64,000 nucleotides of DNA from Caulobacter sp. (GTDB taxonomy: Bacteria > Pseudomonadota > Alphaproteobacteria > Caulobacterales > Caulobacteraceae), in contig NZ_JAGIBH010000001.1 of assembly GCF_017744445.1 (NCBI RefSeq), positions 384,178-448,177 on the forward strand. Direction: 5' to 3'. The translations under genes and the position numbers were made by a program. Below are positions 1 through 12,628 of this stretch, piece by piece. The notes beneath the pieces were generated by a model. That model saw only the letters and a program-made list of their open reading frames with translations. It was not told the DNA's origin and searched no databases. Within the stretch, counting starts at the first letter, position 1. Each line of letters starts with the position of its first letter.

Positions 1-334
1 CTCCGGCGTCGACGCCGTCGAGACCCACGACTGCTTCACCGCCACGGAATACATGGCCATCGACCACTTGGGCCTGACCGCGCCGGGCGAAAGCTGGAAG
101 GCGGTCGAGGCCGGCGACATCGCCATGGGCGGGCGCCTGCCGATCAATCCGTCCGGCGGCCTGATCGGCCTTGGGCACCCGGTGGGGGCCACGGGCGTTC
201 GGATGCTGCTGGACGCGTGGAAACAGACCTCGGGCAAGGCCGGGGACTATCAGGTCGAGGGGGCCAGGACGGTGCAGACGTTGAACATCGGCGGTTCGAC
301 CACGACGACGGTGAGTTTTGTCGTGGGGACGTAG
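1..334 (+). CDS. Thiolase family acetyl-CoA acetyltransferase, C-terminal part (cut by window start)
   Basis: The reading frame is open from base 2 and ends at 334, giving about 110 residues of a thiolase C-terminus. Visible signatures are [17 protein letters not shown] near the start, then [17 protein letters not shown] with the histidine expected to activate the substrate, and a final [16 protein letters not shown]. The usual thiolase second cysteine is absent at this last position, as I recall for the lipid-transfer/thiolase-like subgroup, so biosynthetic thiolase chemistry should not be assumed. Function is probably acyl-CoA metabolism in the cytoplasm. The rest of the gene lies outside the window. 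Confidence 0.85.
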   Translation, partial: SGVDAVETHDCFTATEYMAIDHLGLTAPGESWKAVEAGDIAMGGRLPINPSGGLIGLGHPVGATGVRMLLDAWKQTSGKAGDYQVEGARTVQTLNIGGSTTTTVSFVVGT

Positions 335-357
335 GGGCCTCGCCGTCGGCGGGTTCC

Positions 358-490
358 TCTCTCCTCCCCCTTTGGGGGAGGGGGACCGCCGTAGGCGGTG
401 GAGGGGCCAGCGCGGCCGACTCATGACCAACCCCCTCCGTCTCGCCACGCTTCGCGGGCGATCCACCTCCCCCAGACGGGGGAGGAGAGA
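358..490. repeat. Family B inverted-repeat element (B1)
   Basis: Two hairpin-forming ends, TCTCCTCCCCCTTTGGGGGA at the left and a matching CCCCCAGACGGGGGAGGAGA at the right, enclose a core with the internal inverted motif CCGTAGGCGG. The element fills most of the gap between the thiolase stop and the DUF1295 start. It ends 12 bases before that ATG and so contributes purine-rich sequence near the ribosome binding site. Confidence 0.75.
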
Positions 491-502
491 CAAAGGACTT
501 CC

Positions 503-1291
503 ATGCCTCCGCTGCTCACCCTGCTGCTCACCAACGCCGCCGTCTCGCTGGTCGCGTTCCTGCTCCTGTGGATCGTCAGTCTGCGGATCAAGGATGTCAG
601 CTTCATCGACGCCTGGTGGGGCCCCAGCATGGCGCTGCTGGCCTGGAGCACGTTTCTGCAGTCGCCGCCAACGCCGCATGCCCTGTTGCTGACCGGCCTG
701 TGCACCCTGTGGGCGGCGCGGTTGGGCGGGTACCTCTTCTGGCGCTGGCGCAAGCATGGGGCCGACCGACGCTACGTCTCGATGATCGCCCATGCCGAGA
801 AGACCCGCGGCTGGAGCTTCGCCAAGACGGCGCTGATCTACGTGTTCTCGCTGCAGATGGTGCTGGGCTTCGTCGTCGCCTTGCCGGTGCAACTGGGCCA
901 GCAGCCGGGAGCGCTGGGGCCGCTGGCGATCGCCGGCGCGGTGCTGGCCGTGGTCGGCATCGCCTTCGAGACGATCGGCGATTGGCAGCTGACCCGCTTC
1001 AAGGCCGATCCGACCAATGCGGGCAAGGTCATGGACAAGGGCCTGTGGCGCTACACCCGCCACCCGAACTATTTCGGCGACGCCTGCGTCTGGTGGGGCC
1101 TCTACGGCATCGCCGCCGACACCGGGCTGGGCGCCTGGAGCCTGCCGGGACCGGTGCTGATCACCTTCCTGTTGACGAAGTGGAGCGGCGTGCCCACGAC
1201 CGAAGGGCGGATGCGGAAGAGCAAGCCGGGCTATACGGAATATGCGGCGCGGACGAGTGGGTTCGTGCCGTGGTTTCCGAAGAAGGTCTGA
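503..1291 (+). CDS. DUF1295 / steroid 5-alpha-reductase-like membrane protein
   Basis: A 262-residue integral membrane protein. I chose the ATG at 503 because the open frame upstream runs through repeat B1 and has no conserved look. Hydrophobic segments start immediately (LLTLLLTNAAVSLVAFLLLW), followed by the DUF1295 feature KDVSFIDAWWG near residue 30. The C-terminal half holds RYTRHPNYFGDACVWWGLY, the cofactor-binding signature shared by 5-alpha-reductase-like and isoprenylcysteine-methyltransferase-like membrane enzymes. The family suggests NAD(P)H-dependent reduction or methylation of a lipid-like substrate, but the substrate is unknown. It stands alone between repeats B1 and B2. Confidence 0.85.
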   Translation: MPPLLTLLLTNAAVSLVAFLLLWIVSLRIKDVSFIDAWWGPSMALLAWSTFLQSPPTPHALLLTGLCTLWAARLGGYLFWRWRKHGADRRYVSMIAHAEKTRGWSFAKTALIYVFSLQMVLGFVVALPVQLGQQPGALGPLAIAGAVLAVVGIAFETIGDWQLTRFKADPTNAGKVMDKGLWRYTRHPNYFGDACVWWGLYGIAADTGLGAWSLPGPVLITFLLTKWSGVPTTEGRMRKSKPGYTEYAARTSGFVPWFPKKV

Positions 1292-1294
1292 GAA

Positions 1295-1431
1295 ACCCTC
1301 TCTCTAAGAGAGAGGGAGGGGCCCGCCGCGAAGCGGTGGGAGGGTGAGAGGTTACGGTGTCAACCGGAGTGCCGGCACGCCGTCGAACCTCGTAACCTCT
1401 CACCCCAACCCTCTCTCTAAGAGAGAGGGAG
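1295..1431. repeat. Family B inverted-repeat element (B2)
   Basis: Both ends carry the perfect hairpin CCCTCTCTCTAAGAGAGAGGG, and the inner arms GGGAGGGTGAGAGGTTACG and CGTAACCTCTCACCC are inverted copies. The element exactly fills the space between the DUF1295 stop at 1291 and the convergent DUF72 stop at 1432, where it could end transcription from both sides. Confidence 0.85.
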
Positions 1432-2187
1432 TCAGTCCCCCAGCTTCTCGATCAGCGCCATCGCCGCCGCCGGATTCCGCACCTTGGCCCCCGCGATGAA
1501 GTACGCGAACACGTCCCCGCGCTCAGCCCAGGTCCGCGCCTGCTTGACCACCCCGTCCAGCTCTTCCGACGTCATCCCCGTCGGCTCGTCTTCCTTGCTC
1601 GACATCAGCCGCGCATAGGTGAAGTCGGCCGTGGGTTCGTCAATGCAGGGCCAGGTCGGCTCCTCGTCGTCGACGGCATAGACGATGGCCGCGCCATACT
1701 TGGCGGCCAGGTCGTAGAATTCCTGGCAGGCGAAGGTCGGGTTGCGGACCTCCAGCGCGTGGCGCAGGCGCACCCCGCCGCGTTCCTTTGGCAGCAATCT
1801 CAGGAATCCCTCGAAATCCGCCGGATCGAACTTCTTCGTCCCCATGAACTGCCAGTTGATGGGGCCCAGCTTCGGGCCCAGCTCCTCCAGCCCCTGGGAC
1901 AGGAATTTCTCGAGCGAGTCGTTGTTCTCGCTGAGCACCTTGCGGTTGGTGCAGTAGCGGCTGGCCTTGACCGCGAACACGAAGTCGTCCGGCGTCTCAT
2001 CCCGCCACTTCTGCCAGCTGTTGGGCTTGAAGGTCGAATAGTAGGTGCCGTTGATCTCGATGCTGGTCAGCTTGGACGACGCATATTTCAGCTCGTCCTT
2101 CTGCTTGACGTCATCGCCATAGAAGGTCCCGCGCCAAGGCTCGAACGTCCAGCCGCCGATGCCCGCCCGGATCACGCCCTTGGCCAT
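1432..2187 (-). CDS. DUF72 domain protein (YecE-like TIM barrel)
   Basis: This 251-residue protein starts MAKGVIRAGIGGWTFEPWRGTFY, the typical opening of DUF72, with the family motifs EINGTYYSTFKP and FAVKASRY following. An in-frame ATG ten codons upstream gives a non-conserved leader, so I use 2187. DUF72 proteins are predicted TIM-barrel cytoplasmic proteins without an agreed function. The gene reads away from sdaA's side of the gap on the same strand, with 87 bases between them, so cotranscription with sdaA is possible. Confidence 0.88.
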   Translation of the reverse strand: MAKGVIRAGIGGWTFEPWRGTFYGDDVKQKDELKYASSKLTSIEINGTYYSTFKPNSWQKWRDETPDDFVFAVKASRYCTNRKVLSENNDSLEKFLSQGLEELGPKLGPINWQFMGTKKFDPADFEGFLRLLPKERGGVRLRHALEVRNPTFACQEFYDLAAKYGAAIVYAVDDEEPTWPCIDEPTADFTYARLMSSKEDEPTGMTSEELDGVVKQARTWAERGDVFAYFIAGAKVRNPAAAMALIEKLGD

Positions 2188-2274
2188 GTTTTGTTCCCTT
2201 CCTGTTCCGGTGCGCACCCTAGCATCGCGGCGCGGATGGGCAAGAGCGCGGACGAAGCCTGCTGACTCCTGTGG

Positions 2275-3660
<1,386 letters not shown>

Positions 3661-3692
3661 GGGAACTCTGGGTATTCACTTCAGCCCCCAGA

Positions 3693-3823
3693 TCCGTCTC
3701 CCCGGCGAAAGCCGGGGCCCAGATCGAACCCAGGAGCGTTTGCCGAGCGGTCGAGGCTGCTGGCGAGCATACCCCAACCGCTCAGGCTGTATCTGGGCCC
3801 CGGCTTTCGCCGGGGAAACGGGG
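3693..3823. repeat. Family A inverted-repeat element (A1)
   Basis: The left arm CGTCTCCCCGGCGAAAGCCG continues into GGGCCCAGAT and pairs with a right arm ATCTGGGCCCCGGCTTTCGC followed by CGGGGAAACGGGG. About 75 bases separate the arms. The whole element sits between the start of sdaA and the stop of the M28 peptidase gene, ending 9 bases before that stop. Confidence 0.92.
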
Positions 3824-3831
3824 AAGGGTAA

Positions 3832-5487
<1,656 letters not shown>

Positions 5488-5571
5488 CCGGAACCCTCTT
5501 TGGGGGAAATCTTGGCGCGGACCCTAGAGGGGGTTTGTTCGGAGGGGAAGCGCTTTACCGCTACCCTAAAC

Positions 5572-5700
5572 TCCGTCTCCCCGGCGAAAGCCGGGGCCCA
5601 GATCCAGCCTGAGCGGTTTGGGATGATCCGAACACCGCCCGTCCAATATTCAAGCGCTTGTGGGTTCGATCTGGGCCCCGGCTTTCGCCGGGGAGACGGG
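5572..5700. repeat. Family A inverted-repeat element (A2)
   Basis: Arms TCCGTCTCCCCGGCGAAAGC and GCTTTCGCCGGGGAGACGGG are near-perfect inverted copies extending over GGGCCCAGATC/GATCTGGGCCC. The right end directly abuts the stop codon of the DSD1-like gene at 5701. The core shares GAGCGGTTTGGGATGATCCG with elements A4 and A8, defining one subfamily. Confidence 0.93.
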
Positions 5701-6897
5701 CTAGACGAGCGTGACCCGGCGGCCGTCCACCGGCCATCGCTCCAGCTTTTCGCCGTCCCAGACATGCAGGGCGTCGTAGAGATTGATCGTCGGGTCGCAG
5801 TGGCCCGGCTGCAGCCAGACAAGGTCGCCAACCTTGGGGGCGTCTGAAGGAAAATCACGGGCGGGATCGGCGTCGGCGGCGGCCACGGCCTTGTCGAAGC
5901 CCAGCGGGTCGCGGCCGCCGGCCTTCAGCACGTCGATCAGGCCCGGATGGGCGATCATGCCGTGCTCGTCGCCCATCGGTCGCCACAGCGAGCCGGGCGC
6001 GGCGCCGGCCACGACGCGGGCTAGCGGGCCGTCCATCGACATGGCCTTGAAGCCGGCGTCGCAGGTCACGTGGCTCTTGTGATTGCCCGACACCACGGTC
6101 GCGGCCACGAACAGCGCCGGCTCGAAGCCCCAAGCCTCGCCGTCCGGCGCGCCGCAGGCGTCGTACTCGACGTCCATCACCGCGTAGGAGCCTGCCTGGA
6201 GTTCCGTATAGACGCCGGAGGCCAGGTCGTAGGCGTGAGTGCCGGTGCCGCCGCCGGTGACGACGGGCGGCGGCAAGCCGGCGGCGGTCAGCTGGGCCAC
6301 GACCTCTTTCAGCGTGGCGTGAGCGGCTTCGTCGGCGCTCTGGCGCAGGGCCAGGTCGTCCATGTGCTGTAGGTGGCCGAGATACGCCTGGATGCCGGCG
6401 AAGCGTAGGCCCGGCGAGGCGTCGGCGGCGCGGGCCAGCCGCAGGGCGTCTTTCGTATAGGCGCCGGCGCGGTGGGTGCCGAGGTCCAGGTCGACGACCA
6501 GGTCCAGCATGGTCCCGGCTGCAACGGCCGCGTCCGACAGCCGGTCGATCTGGCCCTCGTCATCGGCGACCACGCCGACCGTCGCGCCGGTGCGGGCCAG
6601 GGCGGCCAGGCGCGCCGCGCCCCAGGGCGGGACGGGGGCGGTGACCAGGACGTCCTTGATCCCGCCGGCCACGAAGGCCTCGGCTTCGCCGACGGTCTGG
6701 CAGCACAGGCCGACCGCGCCGCCTTCGACGATCAGGCGGGCGAGGGTGGAGCATTTGTGGGTCTTGCCGTGAGCGCGCAGGCGCATGCCGGCGGTGTCGC
6801 AGAGCGCTTGCATGCGGGCGAGGTTGCGGGTGAGGGCCCCGCGGTCGACGACCAGGAGCGGGGTCTGGGGGAGGTGTGCTGCGGGCGGTAGGTTCAT
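5701..6897 (-). CDS. D-threonine aldolase / D-serine dehydratase-like PLP enzyme (DSD1 family)
   Basis: A 398-residue fold-type III PLP enzyme. The alanine-racemase-like N-terminal barrel starts TPLLVVDRGALTRNLARMQ and carries the PLP lysine region RAHGKTHKCSTLA. The C-terminal domain ends in WLQPGHCDPTINLYDALHVW, where the His-x-Cys-like HC pair is the metal site of this family. The enzyme probably cleaves or dehydrates D-3-hydroxy-amino acids. I prefer the ATG at 6897 because GGGGA lies about 8 bases upstream; an ATG at 6912 has its GGAG directly adjacent. It is next to the L-threonine/serine dehydratase gene on the same strand, separated by element V1. Confidence 0.88.
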   Translation of the reverse strand: MNLPPAAHLPQTPLLVVDRGALTRNLARMQALCDTAGMRLRAHGKTHKCSTLARLIVEGGAVGLCCQTVGEAEAFVAGGIKDVLVTAPVPPWGAARLAALARTGATVGVVADDEGQIDRLSDAAVAAGTMLDLVVDLDLGTHRAGAYTKDALRLARAADASPGLRFAGIQAYLGHLQHMDDLALRQSADEAAHATLKEVVAQLTAAGLPPPVVTGGGTGTHAYDLASGVYTELQAGSYAVMDVEYDACGAPDGEAWGFEPALFVAATVVSGNHKSHVTCDAGFKAMSMDGPLARVVAGAAPGSLWRPMGDEHGMIAHPGLIDVLKAGGRDPLGFDKAVAAADADPARDFPSDAPKVGDLVWLQPGHCDPTINLYDALHVWDGEKLERWPVDGRRVTLV

Positions 6898-6922
6898 GTC
6901 AAAATTCCCCATCTCCTATGCT

Positions 6923-7021
6923 CGTCATCCCGGCCGCAGCGTAGCGGAGAGCCGGGACCCAGGGGCCACTACGATGCGGCTGCCCCTGGGTCCCGGGTCG
7001 GCTACGCCGCCCGGGATGACG
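6923..7021. repeat. Variant inverted-repeat element V1
   Basis: Left arm CGTCATCCCGGCCGCAGCGT continues to AGCCGGGACCCAGGGGC. The right arm is its inverted copy, GCCCCTGGGTCCCGGG followed by CGGCTACGCCGCCCGGGATG. The core is only about 12 bases. Architecture resembles family A (paired long arms, intergenic, next to a stop codon) but the arm sequence differs. It spans the gap between the DSD1-like gene and the dehydratase stop at 7028. Confidence 0.85.
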
Positions 7022-7027
7022 ATTGGT

Positions 7028-8005
7028 CTAGATCTGGCCGTTCAGAACCTGCGCGAACAACCCCGGATCCACATTCCCGCCCGACAGCACGATCGCCGCG
7101 GCCTTGCCCTTCAGATCCACCTTGCCGGTCAAAGCGGCGGTAAGCGCCACGCACCCACCCGGCTCGACCACCAGCTTCAGCACCGAGAACGCATACCGCA
7201 TCGCCTCGGCGACCTCGGCGTCGGTCACCGCCGCGATGCCCGACAGGTTGCGCTGATTGATCGGCCAGGTCAGGTCGCCCGGGATCGGGGTCAGCAGGGC
7301 GTCGCAGATCGAGCGGGCGTCCTTGTCGATGGTCTCGCGCTGGCCGCTCTCCAGCGAGCGGCGGGTCTCGTCGAAGCCGGCGGGTTCGGCGCCCCAGACT
7401 TCGGTGGCGGGCGAAAGGCCCTTCACCGCCGTCGACGTCCCGGCGATCAGCCCGCCGCCGCCGACGGGCGAGAGCACGCGGTCCAGCCTCACGCCCAACG
7501 CCCGCGCCTGCTCGACGATCTCGAGCCCCAGCGTGCCCTGGCCGGCGATGATGTGCGGGTCGTCGTACGACGGGACCACCGTGCAGCCGCGCTCGGCGGC
7601 GATCTGGTCGGCGATGGCGACGCGGTCCTCGGTGAAGCGGTCGTAGAAGCGGATCTCGGCCCCGAAACCCTTGGTCGCCTCGACCTTCACCGTCGGCGCG
7701 TCGGTCGGCATGACGATCAGGGCCGGGATCTCCAGGATCTGGGCCGCCAGTGCCACGCCCTGGGCGTGATTGCCCGACGAGAAGGCCACGACGCCGCGCG
7801 CCCTCTCCGCGTCCGAGAGCTGGCTGAGGCGGTTATAGGCCCCCCGGAACTTGAAGGCCCCCGCGCGCTGCATCGTCTCGGGCTTGAGGAACACCCGCCC
7901 GCCCAGGCGCGTGTTCAGCGCGGGGCTCTCGATCAGCGGCGTTTCGACCGCCAGGCCCTTCAGGCGGGCGGCGGCGGCTTGGATGTCGGCGAGGGAAACG
8001 GTCAT
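7028..8005 (-). CDS. Threonine/serine dehydratase (fold-type II PLP enzyme without ACT domain)
   Basis: A 325-residue PLP-dependent dehydratase. The PLP lysine lies in RAGAFKFRGAYN near residue 50, the substrate loop is SSGNHAQG near residue 80, and the glycine-rich phosphate loop is VGGGGLIAG. There is no regulatory ACT domain, which points to a catabolic threonine/serine ammonia-lyase or a serine racemase-like activity rather than feedback-controlled IlvA. I start at the ATG at 8005 (MTVSLADIQAAAARLKG); the frame upstream is arginine-rich and unlike the family. It runs with the DSD1-like gene, both acting on hydroxy-amino acids. Confidence 0.92.
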   Translation of the reverse strand: MTVSLADIQAAAARLKGLAVETPLIESPALNTRLGGRVFLKPETMQRAGAFKFRGAYNRLSQLSDAERARGVVAFSSGNHAQGVALAAQILEIPALIVMPTDAPTVKVEATKGFGAEIRFYDRFTEDRVAIADQIAAERGCTVVPSYDDPHIIAGQGTLGLEIVEQARALGVRLDRVLSPVGGGGLIAGTSTAVKGLSPATEVWGAEPAGFDETRRSLESGQRETIDKDARSICDALLTPIPGDLTWPINQRNLSGIAAVTDAEVAEAMRYAFSVLKLVVEPGGCVALTAALTGKVDLKGKAAAIVLSGGNVDPGLFAQVLNGQI

Positions 8006-8084
8006 GCCCCCAGCTTTAGGGGTTGCGGCCGCGCTTTTGAAGACACGGGGGCGGAAGCGTTCAAAACTCGCCGCCTGAAACACT

Positions 8085-8121
8085 TTGCGACAATCCCCGT
8101 TCGCTCCATATAGGGAACGGG
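8085..8121 (+). promoter_or_regulatory. Candidate promoter of the PagL-like gene, with internal hairpin
   Basis: TTGCGA at 8085-8090 and ATATAG at 8108-8113 are separated by 17 bases, a good fit to a housekeeping sigma promoter. The same stretch holds an inverted repeat CCCGTTC (8096-8102) / GAACGGG (8115-8121), followed by CTGATTTTT, which could act as an operator or attenuating hairpin. The gene start is 22 bases downstream. Confidence 0.5.
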
Positions 8122-8142
8122 CTGATTTTTCAGGACGACTCG

Positions 8143-8751
8143 ATGAAGACCGCCATGTTCGCCATCACGGCCGCCGCCGTGCTGGCCGTCGCCGCGCCCG
8201 CTTGCGCCGGCGAAGTTTTCGTCGGCGTCTACAAGCACGACGTCACCTTCATCGGCAACGCCGTCGGCCTGGGCGCCGCGGGCCGTGAAGGCGGGGCGGA
8301 CATCCATCTGGGCTATCGCACCAACCGCCTCGAAAACCTGCGCTGGCTGGGCAAGCCGCAGGTGCACACCATGGTGTCGATCAACACCAACAACACCTCC
8401 AACTTCGTGGCCGCGGGCTTCGACTGGAAGATCGAGCTGGGCCAGCCCGGCGGCTTCTATTTCCGCCCCGGCATGGGCCTGGCCTATACCGACGGCAAGG
8501 CCGGCCTGCCGCCCGCCAACGCCCCGAACCTGACGCCCGAAGAGCGCGCGCGCCGCACCTATCTCTACTATCACCGCATCGATTTCGGCTCGGAGGTGCT
8601 GTTCGAGCCCGAGCTGGCCCTGGGCTACCAGGTCAGCGACAAGGTGTCGGTGGAACTGAGCTACACCCACCTGTCGAACGGCCAGATCTTCCACCAGGGG
8701 AAGAACCAGGGGCTTGACGACGCGGGGGTCCGGCTGGTTTACGCCTTCTGA
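8143..8751 (+). CDS. pagL: PagL-like lipid A 3-O-deacylase (acyloxyacyl hydrolase), outer membrane
   Basis: A 202-residue protein with a signal peptide (MKTAMFAITAAAVLAVAAPACA) and an alternating beta-strand pattern ending in an aromatic residue (LVYAF), typical of an outer-membrane barrel. The segment VELSYTHLSNGQIF contains the His-x-Ser pair that forms the catalytic site in PagL; the acidic partner may be in the following NQGLDDAG. PagL removes the 3-O-linked acyl chain of lipid A. The gene is monocistronic, divergent from the dehydratase and 121 bases ahead of purA. Confidence 0.8.
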   Translation: MKTAMFAITAAAVLAVAAPACAGEVFVGVYKHDVTFIGNAVGLGAAGREGGADIHLGYRTNRLENLRWLGKPQVHTMVSINTNNTSNFVAAGFDWKIELGQPGGFYFRPGMGLAYTDGKAGLPPANAPNLTPEERARRTYLYYHRIDFGSEVLFEPELALGYQVSDKVSVELSYTHLSNGQIFHQGKNQGLDDAGVRLVYAF

Positions 8752-8872
8752 CTTCGCGCCGGGTCGGATGACCTGCGGCGCGGCGACGCCTAAAACTGAT
8801 CGAACGTCCTGGGTCGAGTCCTGTCGAAGGACCCTGTGACGTCACCCGGCAGGCGACAAGGCATATCTAATC

Positions 8873-10159
<1,287 letters not shown>

Positions 10160-10173
10160 CCGCCCTCACGAGC

Positions 10174-10215
10174 TTTAGGCGCCGCAACCCGATCCCGGGA
10201 AGCGGCGCCTAAAAA
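10174..10215 (+). terminator. Intrinsic terminator after purA
   Basis: The stem TTTAGGCGCCGC (10174-10185) pairs with GCGGCGCCTAAA (10202-10213) and is followed by a short A run on this strand; the two ends form an A/T extension of the stem. It begins 14 bases after the purA stop codon. Confidence 0.7.
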
Positions 10216-10352
10216 TGGTGCGACAACCGGTCGCACGGTAAATGCTTGTGAACCTTGTTCGCCGAAGCTCCGCCGCAAGAATCACCGCGAAAGGGCGGCG
10301 AGTGGGGCTCCGGAACATCCTCGACGACGGACAGGAAGGCGCGACGCTCGTC

Positions 10353-12023
10353 ATGAGCAAGCGCAGTCGGGTCGCGCGTCTGACCGTCACGACCCTGGTC
10401 GGCGGCCTGCTGGCCTTCAACTTCGGTCCCAAGCCGGCTCTGCTCTGGGGCGGGGTGAATATCCTGCTGGAAGGCTGGCTGATCTACCTGCAGCTGACCT
10501 TCAAGCCGCGCGCGCATGGGCGGACCAATCTTTTCAAGCGCTTGGCGCCGCCCGCCGCCTTCACGATCGCCTGGTCGACCATGGCCTGCTGGAGCGCGCT
10601 GCACGGCCCGATGTCGATGCGCTTCGCCGCCTTGATCATCCTGTTCGGCCTGATCGTTGAGGGGCTGAAATACGCCACGGTCAGCTGGTCGGCGATGCTG
10701 ACCATCCTGCCGGGGCCGATCGTCGCCCTGGTCATGGTGCCGATCATGGCGCCGAAATTCGGGATCTGGGAAAAGGCGGTGGCGTTGGCCGCCCTGGCCG
10801 GCCTGATGGGCTACGCCTTCGACGCCGTGCGGGTGATGCGCAGCTCCGCCAAGGCTCTGGAGAGGGCCGAGGCCGAGGCCCAGGAAGCCAACCGCGCCAA
10901 GTCGGCCTTCCTGGCGATGATGAGCCACGAGCTGCGTACGCCGATGAACGGCATTCTGGGTCTGGCCTACGCCCTGCGCGGGGCCAAGCTGGACCAGCGC
11001 CAGGCCGAATATCTGGAGATGATCGAGCAGTCGGGCCACGGCCTGATGACCATCCTCAACGACATTCTCGACCTGTCCAAGATCGAGGCCGGCAAGCTGG
11101 AGCTAGAAGCCCTGCCGTTCGACATCCGCAAGCTGGCCGCCCAGATCCGCCTGGTCTGGAGCGAGACCGCGCGGCTGAAGGGCGTCGATCTGATGCTCGA
11201 CATCGACCCAGCGACCCCCGAATGGCTGTCGGGCGACGCCGCCCGGGTGCGCCAGGTGCTGATGAACCTGGTCTCCAACGCCCTGAAGTTCACCGAGACC
11301 GGCCGCGTGACCGTGCGCATCGCGCCGACGCAAGCCGGCGTCCTGCTGGCCGTGACCGACACCGGCGTCGGCATGAGCCAGGAGCAGTGCGCTCGGCTTT
11401 TCACGCCGTTCGTGCAGGGCGATCGCACCATCGCGCGCCGGTTCGGCGGCACCGGCCTGGGCCTGGCGATCTGCCGCCAGCTGGTCGACATGATGGACGG
11501 CGAGATCGGCGTCGAGAGCACGCTGGGCCAAGGCTCGACCTTCACCGCCCGCCTGCCGCTGGCCGCCTCGCAACGCCTGGACGCCGCCGACGGCGCCGAC
11601 GAGGCGCTGGATCTGGCCAGCGCGCGGGTGCTGGTGGTCGACGACAACAGCATCAACCAGACCGTCGCCCGCGCCATCCTGGAAGCGGCCGGCGCCGCCG
11701 TGGCCACGGCCGATGACGGCCACACGGCCCTGGCGCGCCTGCGCGTCGAGGACTTCGACGTCGTGCTGATGGACGTCCACATGCCCTGCATGGACGGCAG
11801 CGAGGCCGTGCGCCGCATCCGCGCCGGCGAGGCCGGCCGCGTCGACGTGCCGGTAGTGGCCCTGACCGCCGACGCCATGGCCGGCGACGCCGAACGCCTG
11901 CTGAGCGAAGGCTTCGACGCCGCGCATCCCAAGCCGATCCAGCCGGCGGGACTGTTGATGACGGTGGCGGCGCTGCGGTCGGCGGCGCCGGTGCTTCAGA
12001 CGGTACAAGCTGTCGCGGGATAG
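10353..12023 (+). CDS. Membrane hybrid histidine kinase (HisKA-HATPase-receiver)
   Basis: A 556-residue hybrid sensor kinase. Several hydrophobic segments occupy about residues 10-150, without a sizeable periplasmic loop. A short coiled segment leads to the HisKA box SAFLAMMSHELRTPMNGILG with phospho-acceptor His192. The ATPase domain shows NALKFT, TDTGVGM and FGGTGLGLAI. The C-terminal receiver begins VLVVDDNSINQ and has its phospho-acceptor in VVLMDVHMPCMDG (Asp474), with a lysine in AHPKPIQP. An ATG at 10242 in the same frame would add a basic leader; I prefer 10353. No partner regulator or obvious signal is encoded nearby. Confidence 0.93.
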   Translation: MSKRSRVARLTVTTLVGGLLAFNFGPKPALLWGGVNILLEGWLIYLQLTFKPRAHGRTNLFKRLAPPAAFTIAWSTMACWSALHGPMSMRFAALIILFGLIVEGLKYATVSWSAMLTILPGPIVALVMVPIMAPKFGIWEKAVALAALAGLMGYAFDAVRVMRSSAKALERAEAEAQEANRAKSAFLAMMSHELRTPMNGILGLAYALRGAKLDQRQAEYLEMIEQSGHGLMTILNDILDLSKIEAGKLELEALPFDIRKLAAQIRLVWSETARLKGVDLMLDIDPATPEWLSGDAARVRQVLMNLVSNALKFTETGRVTVRIAPTQAGVLLAVTDTGVGMSQEQCARLFTPFVQGDRTIARRFGGTGLGLAICRQLVDMMDGEIGVESTLGQGSTFTARLPLAASQRLDAADGADEALDLASARVLVVDDNSINQTVARAILEAAGAAVATADDGHTALARLRVEDFDVVLMDVHMPCMDGSEAVRRIRAGEAGRVDVPVVALTADAMAGDAERLLSEGFDAAHPKPIQPAGLLMTVAALRSAAPVLQTVQAVAG

Positions 12024-12036
12024 CTCGAGCTCATAG

Positions 12037-12068
12037 AAAAGGCGGCGGGCTTAAACGCCCACCGCCTT
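12037..12068. terminator. Bidirectional terminator between the hybrid kinase and brnA
   Basis: AAGGCGGCGGGC (12039-12050) pairs with GCCCACCGCCTT (12057-12068) with one mismatch. On the minus strand the stem is followed by TTTTCT, and the stem includes the last codons of brnA. On the plus strand it lies 15 bases after the kinase stop. Confidence 0.65.
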
Positions 12069-12332
12069 CTTGAGCAGTTCGTTGACCCTGCTCTGCCATC
12101 CCGGTCCTTGTTCGCGAAGCTTATCAAGGACCTCTTGATCCAGTCGAAGCGTGACTTGCTTCTTCGGGGTGTCGAGTTTTGGACGACCTCGCTTCGTCAG
12201 CGTCCCATCTGCGGGGCGCAGAACGAGGTCGCCCTCTTTTAATTCGGCCCGATCAAGTTGATCATCGGTCCAAACGGGCCCGTCATCGGGATCGTGCCAG
12301 ACGGCGGGCGTATCGCTTTCTTTCTTGCTCAT
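12051..12332 (-). CDS. brnA: BrnA antitoxin
   Basis: A 93-residue antitoxin of a type II toxin-antitoxin pair. The C-terminal half, GRPKLDTPKKQVTLRLDQEVLDKLREQGPGWQSRVNELLKKAVGV, is a ribbon-helix-helix DNA-binding domain (beta strand VTLRLD, then two helices, with GPGWQSRVNELL characteristic of BrnA). The acidic N-terminus with PDDGPVWTDDQL is expected to wrap the toxin. The gene overlaps the 3' end of brnT by 50 bases, giving toxin-first order. Members of this family repress their own operon. Confidence 0.92.
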   Translation of the reverse strand: MSKKESDTPAVWHDPDDGPVWTDDQLDRAELKEGDLVLRPADGTLTKRGRPKLDTPKKQVTLRLDQEVLDKLREQGPGWQSRVNELLKKAVGV

Positions 12333-12564
12333 CGCACTCTCTCATTGAGATGATGCGTCGCGCTGGGTCTCGCGGTGTCCAGACCAGCATGATCATCTTC
12401 CTACCAAGGCGGCCGATGGTCACGTAGCGGATTTCACCGTAATCTTGCCTGTCATCCGTGTGCTGTAACGTCTTTCCGGCAAAGATCTTGGCTGCATCGG
12501 CAAAATCTAAACCGCGATTTTCCAGCGTATCGGAACGCTTATTCTCATCCCACTCTAATTGCAT
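12283..12564 (-). CDS. brnT: BrnT toxin (RelE-fold ribonuclease)
   Basis: A 93-residue toxin. It starts with the BrnT signature MQLEWDENKRSDTLENRGLDF, followed by FADAAKIFAGKTLQHTDDRQDYGEIRYVTIGRLG and the conserved C-terminal block RIISMRECDEQERKRYAR. Arg/Glu/Tyr residues in these blocks form the RNase site in the family, which cleaves RNA and halts translation. It is the first gene of the brnT-brnA operon. The 264 bases upstream hold several palindromes and a locally AT-rich segment, listed separately. Confidence 0.93.
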   Translation of the reverse strand: MQLEWDENKRSDTLENRGLDFADAAKIFAGKTLQHTDDRQDYGEIRYVTIGRLGRKMIMLVWTPRDPARRIISMRECDEQERKRYARRLARSR

Positions 12565-12628
12565 TGTTGATCCCCGGGGTTTGCATCGGTCTTCTGTTAC
12601 TTCTGGTCATGGTCGTTACCTTCGATCT

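Noticed and set aside
8096..8130. Terminator upstream of the PagL-like gene
   Set aside because: The hairpin with a following T run has no gene ending upstream on the plus strand; it overlaps a promoter, so I list it as regulatory.
10242..10352. An earlier ATG start for the hybrid kinase
   Set aside because: It would add 37 basic, non-hydrophobic residues in front of the first membrane helix and lacks a good SD.
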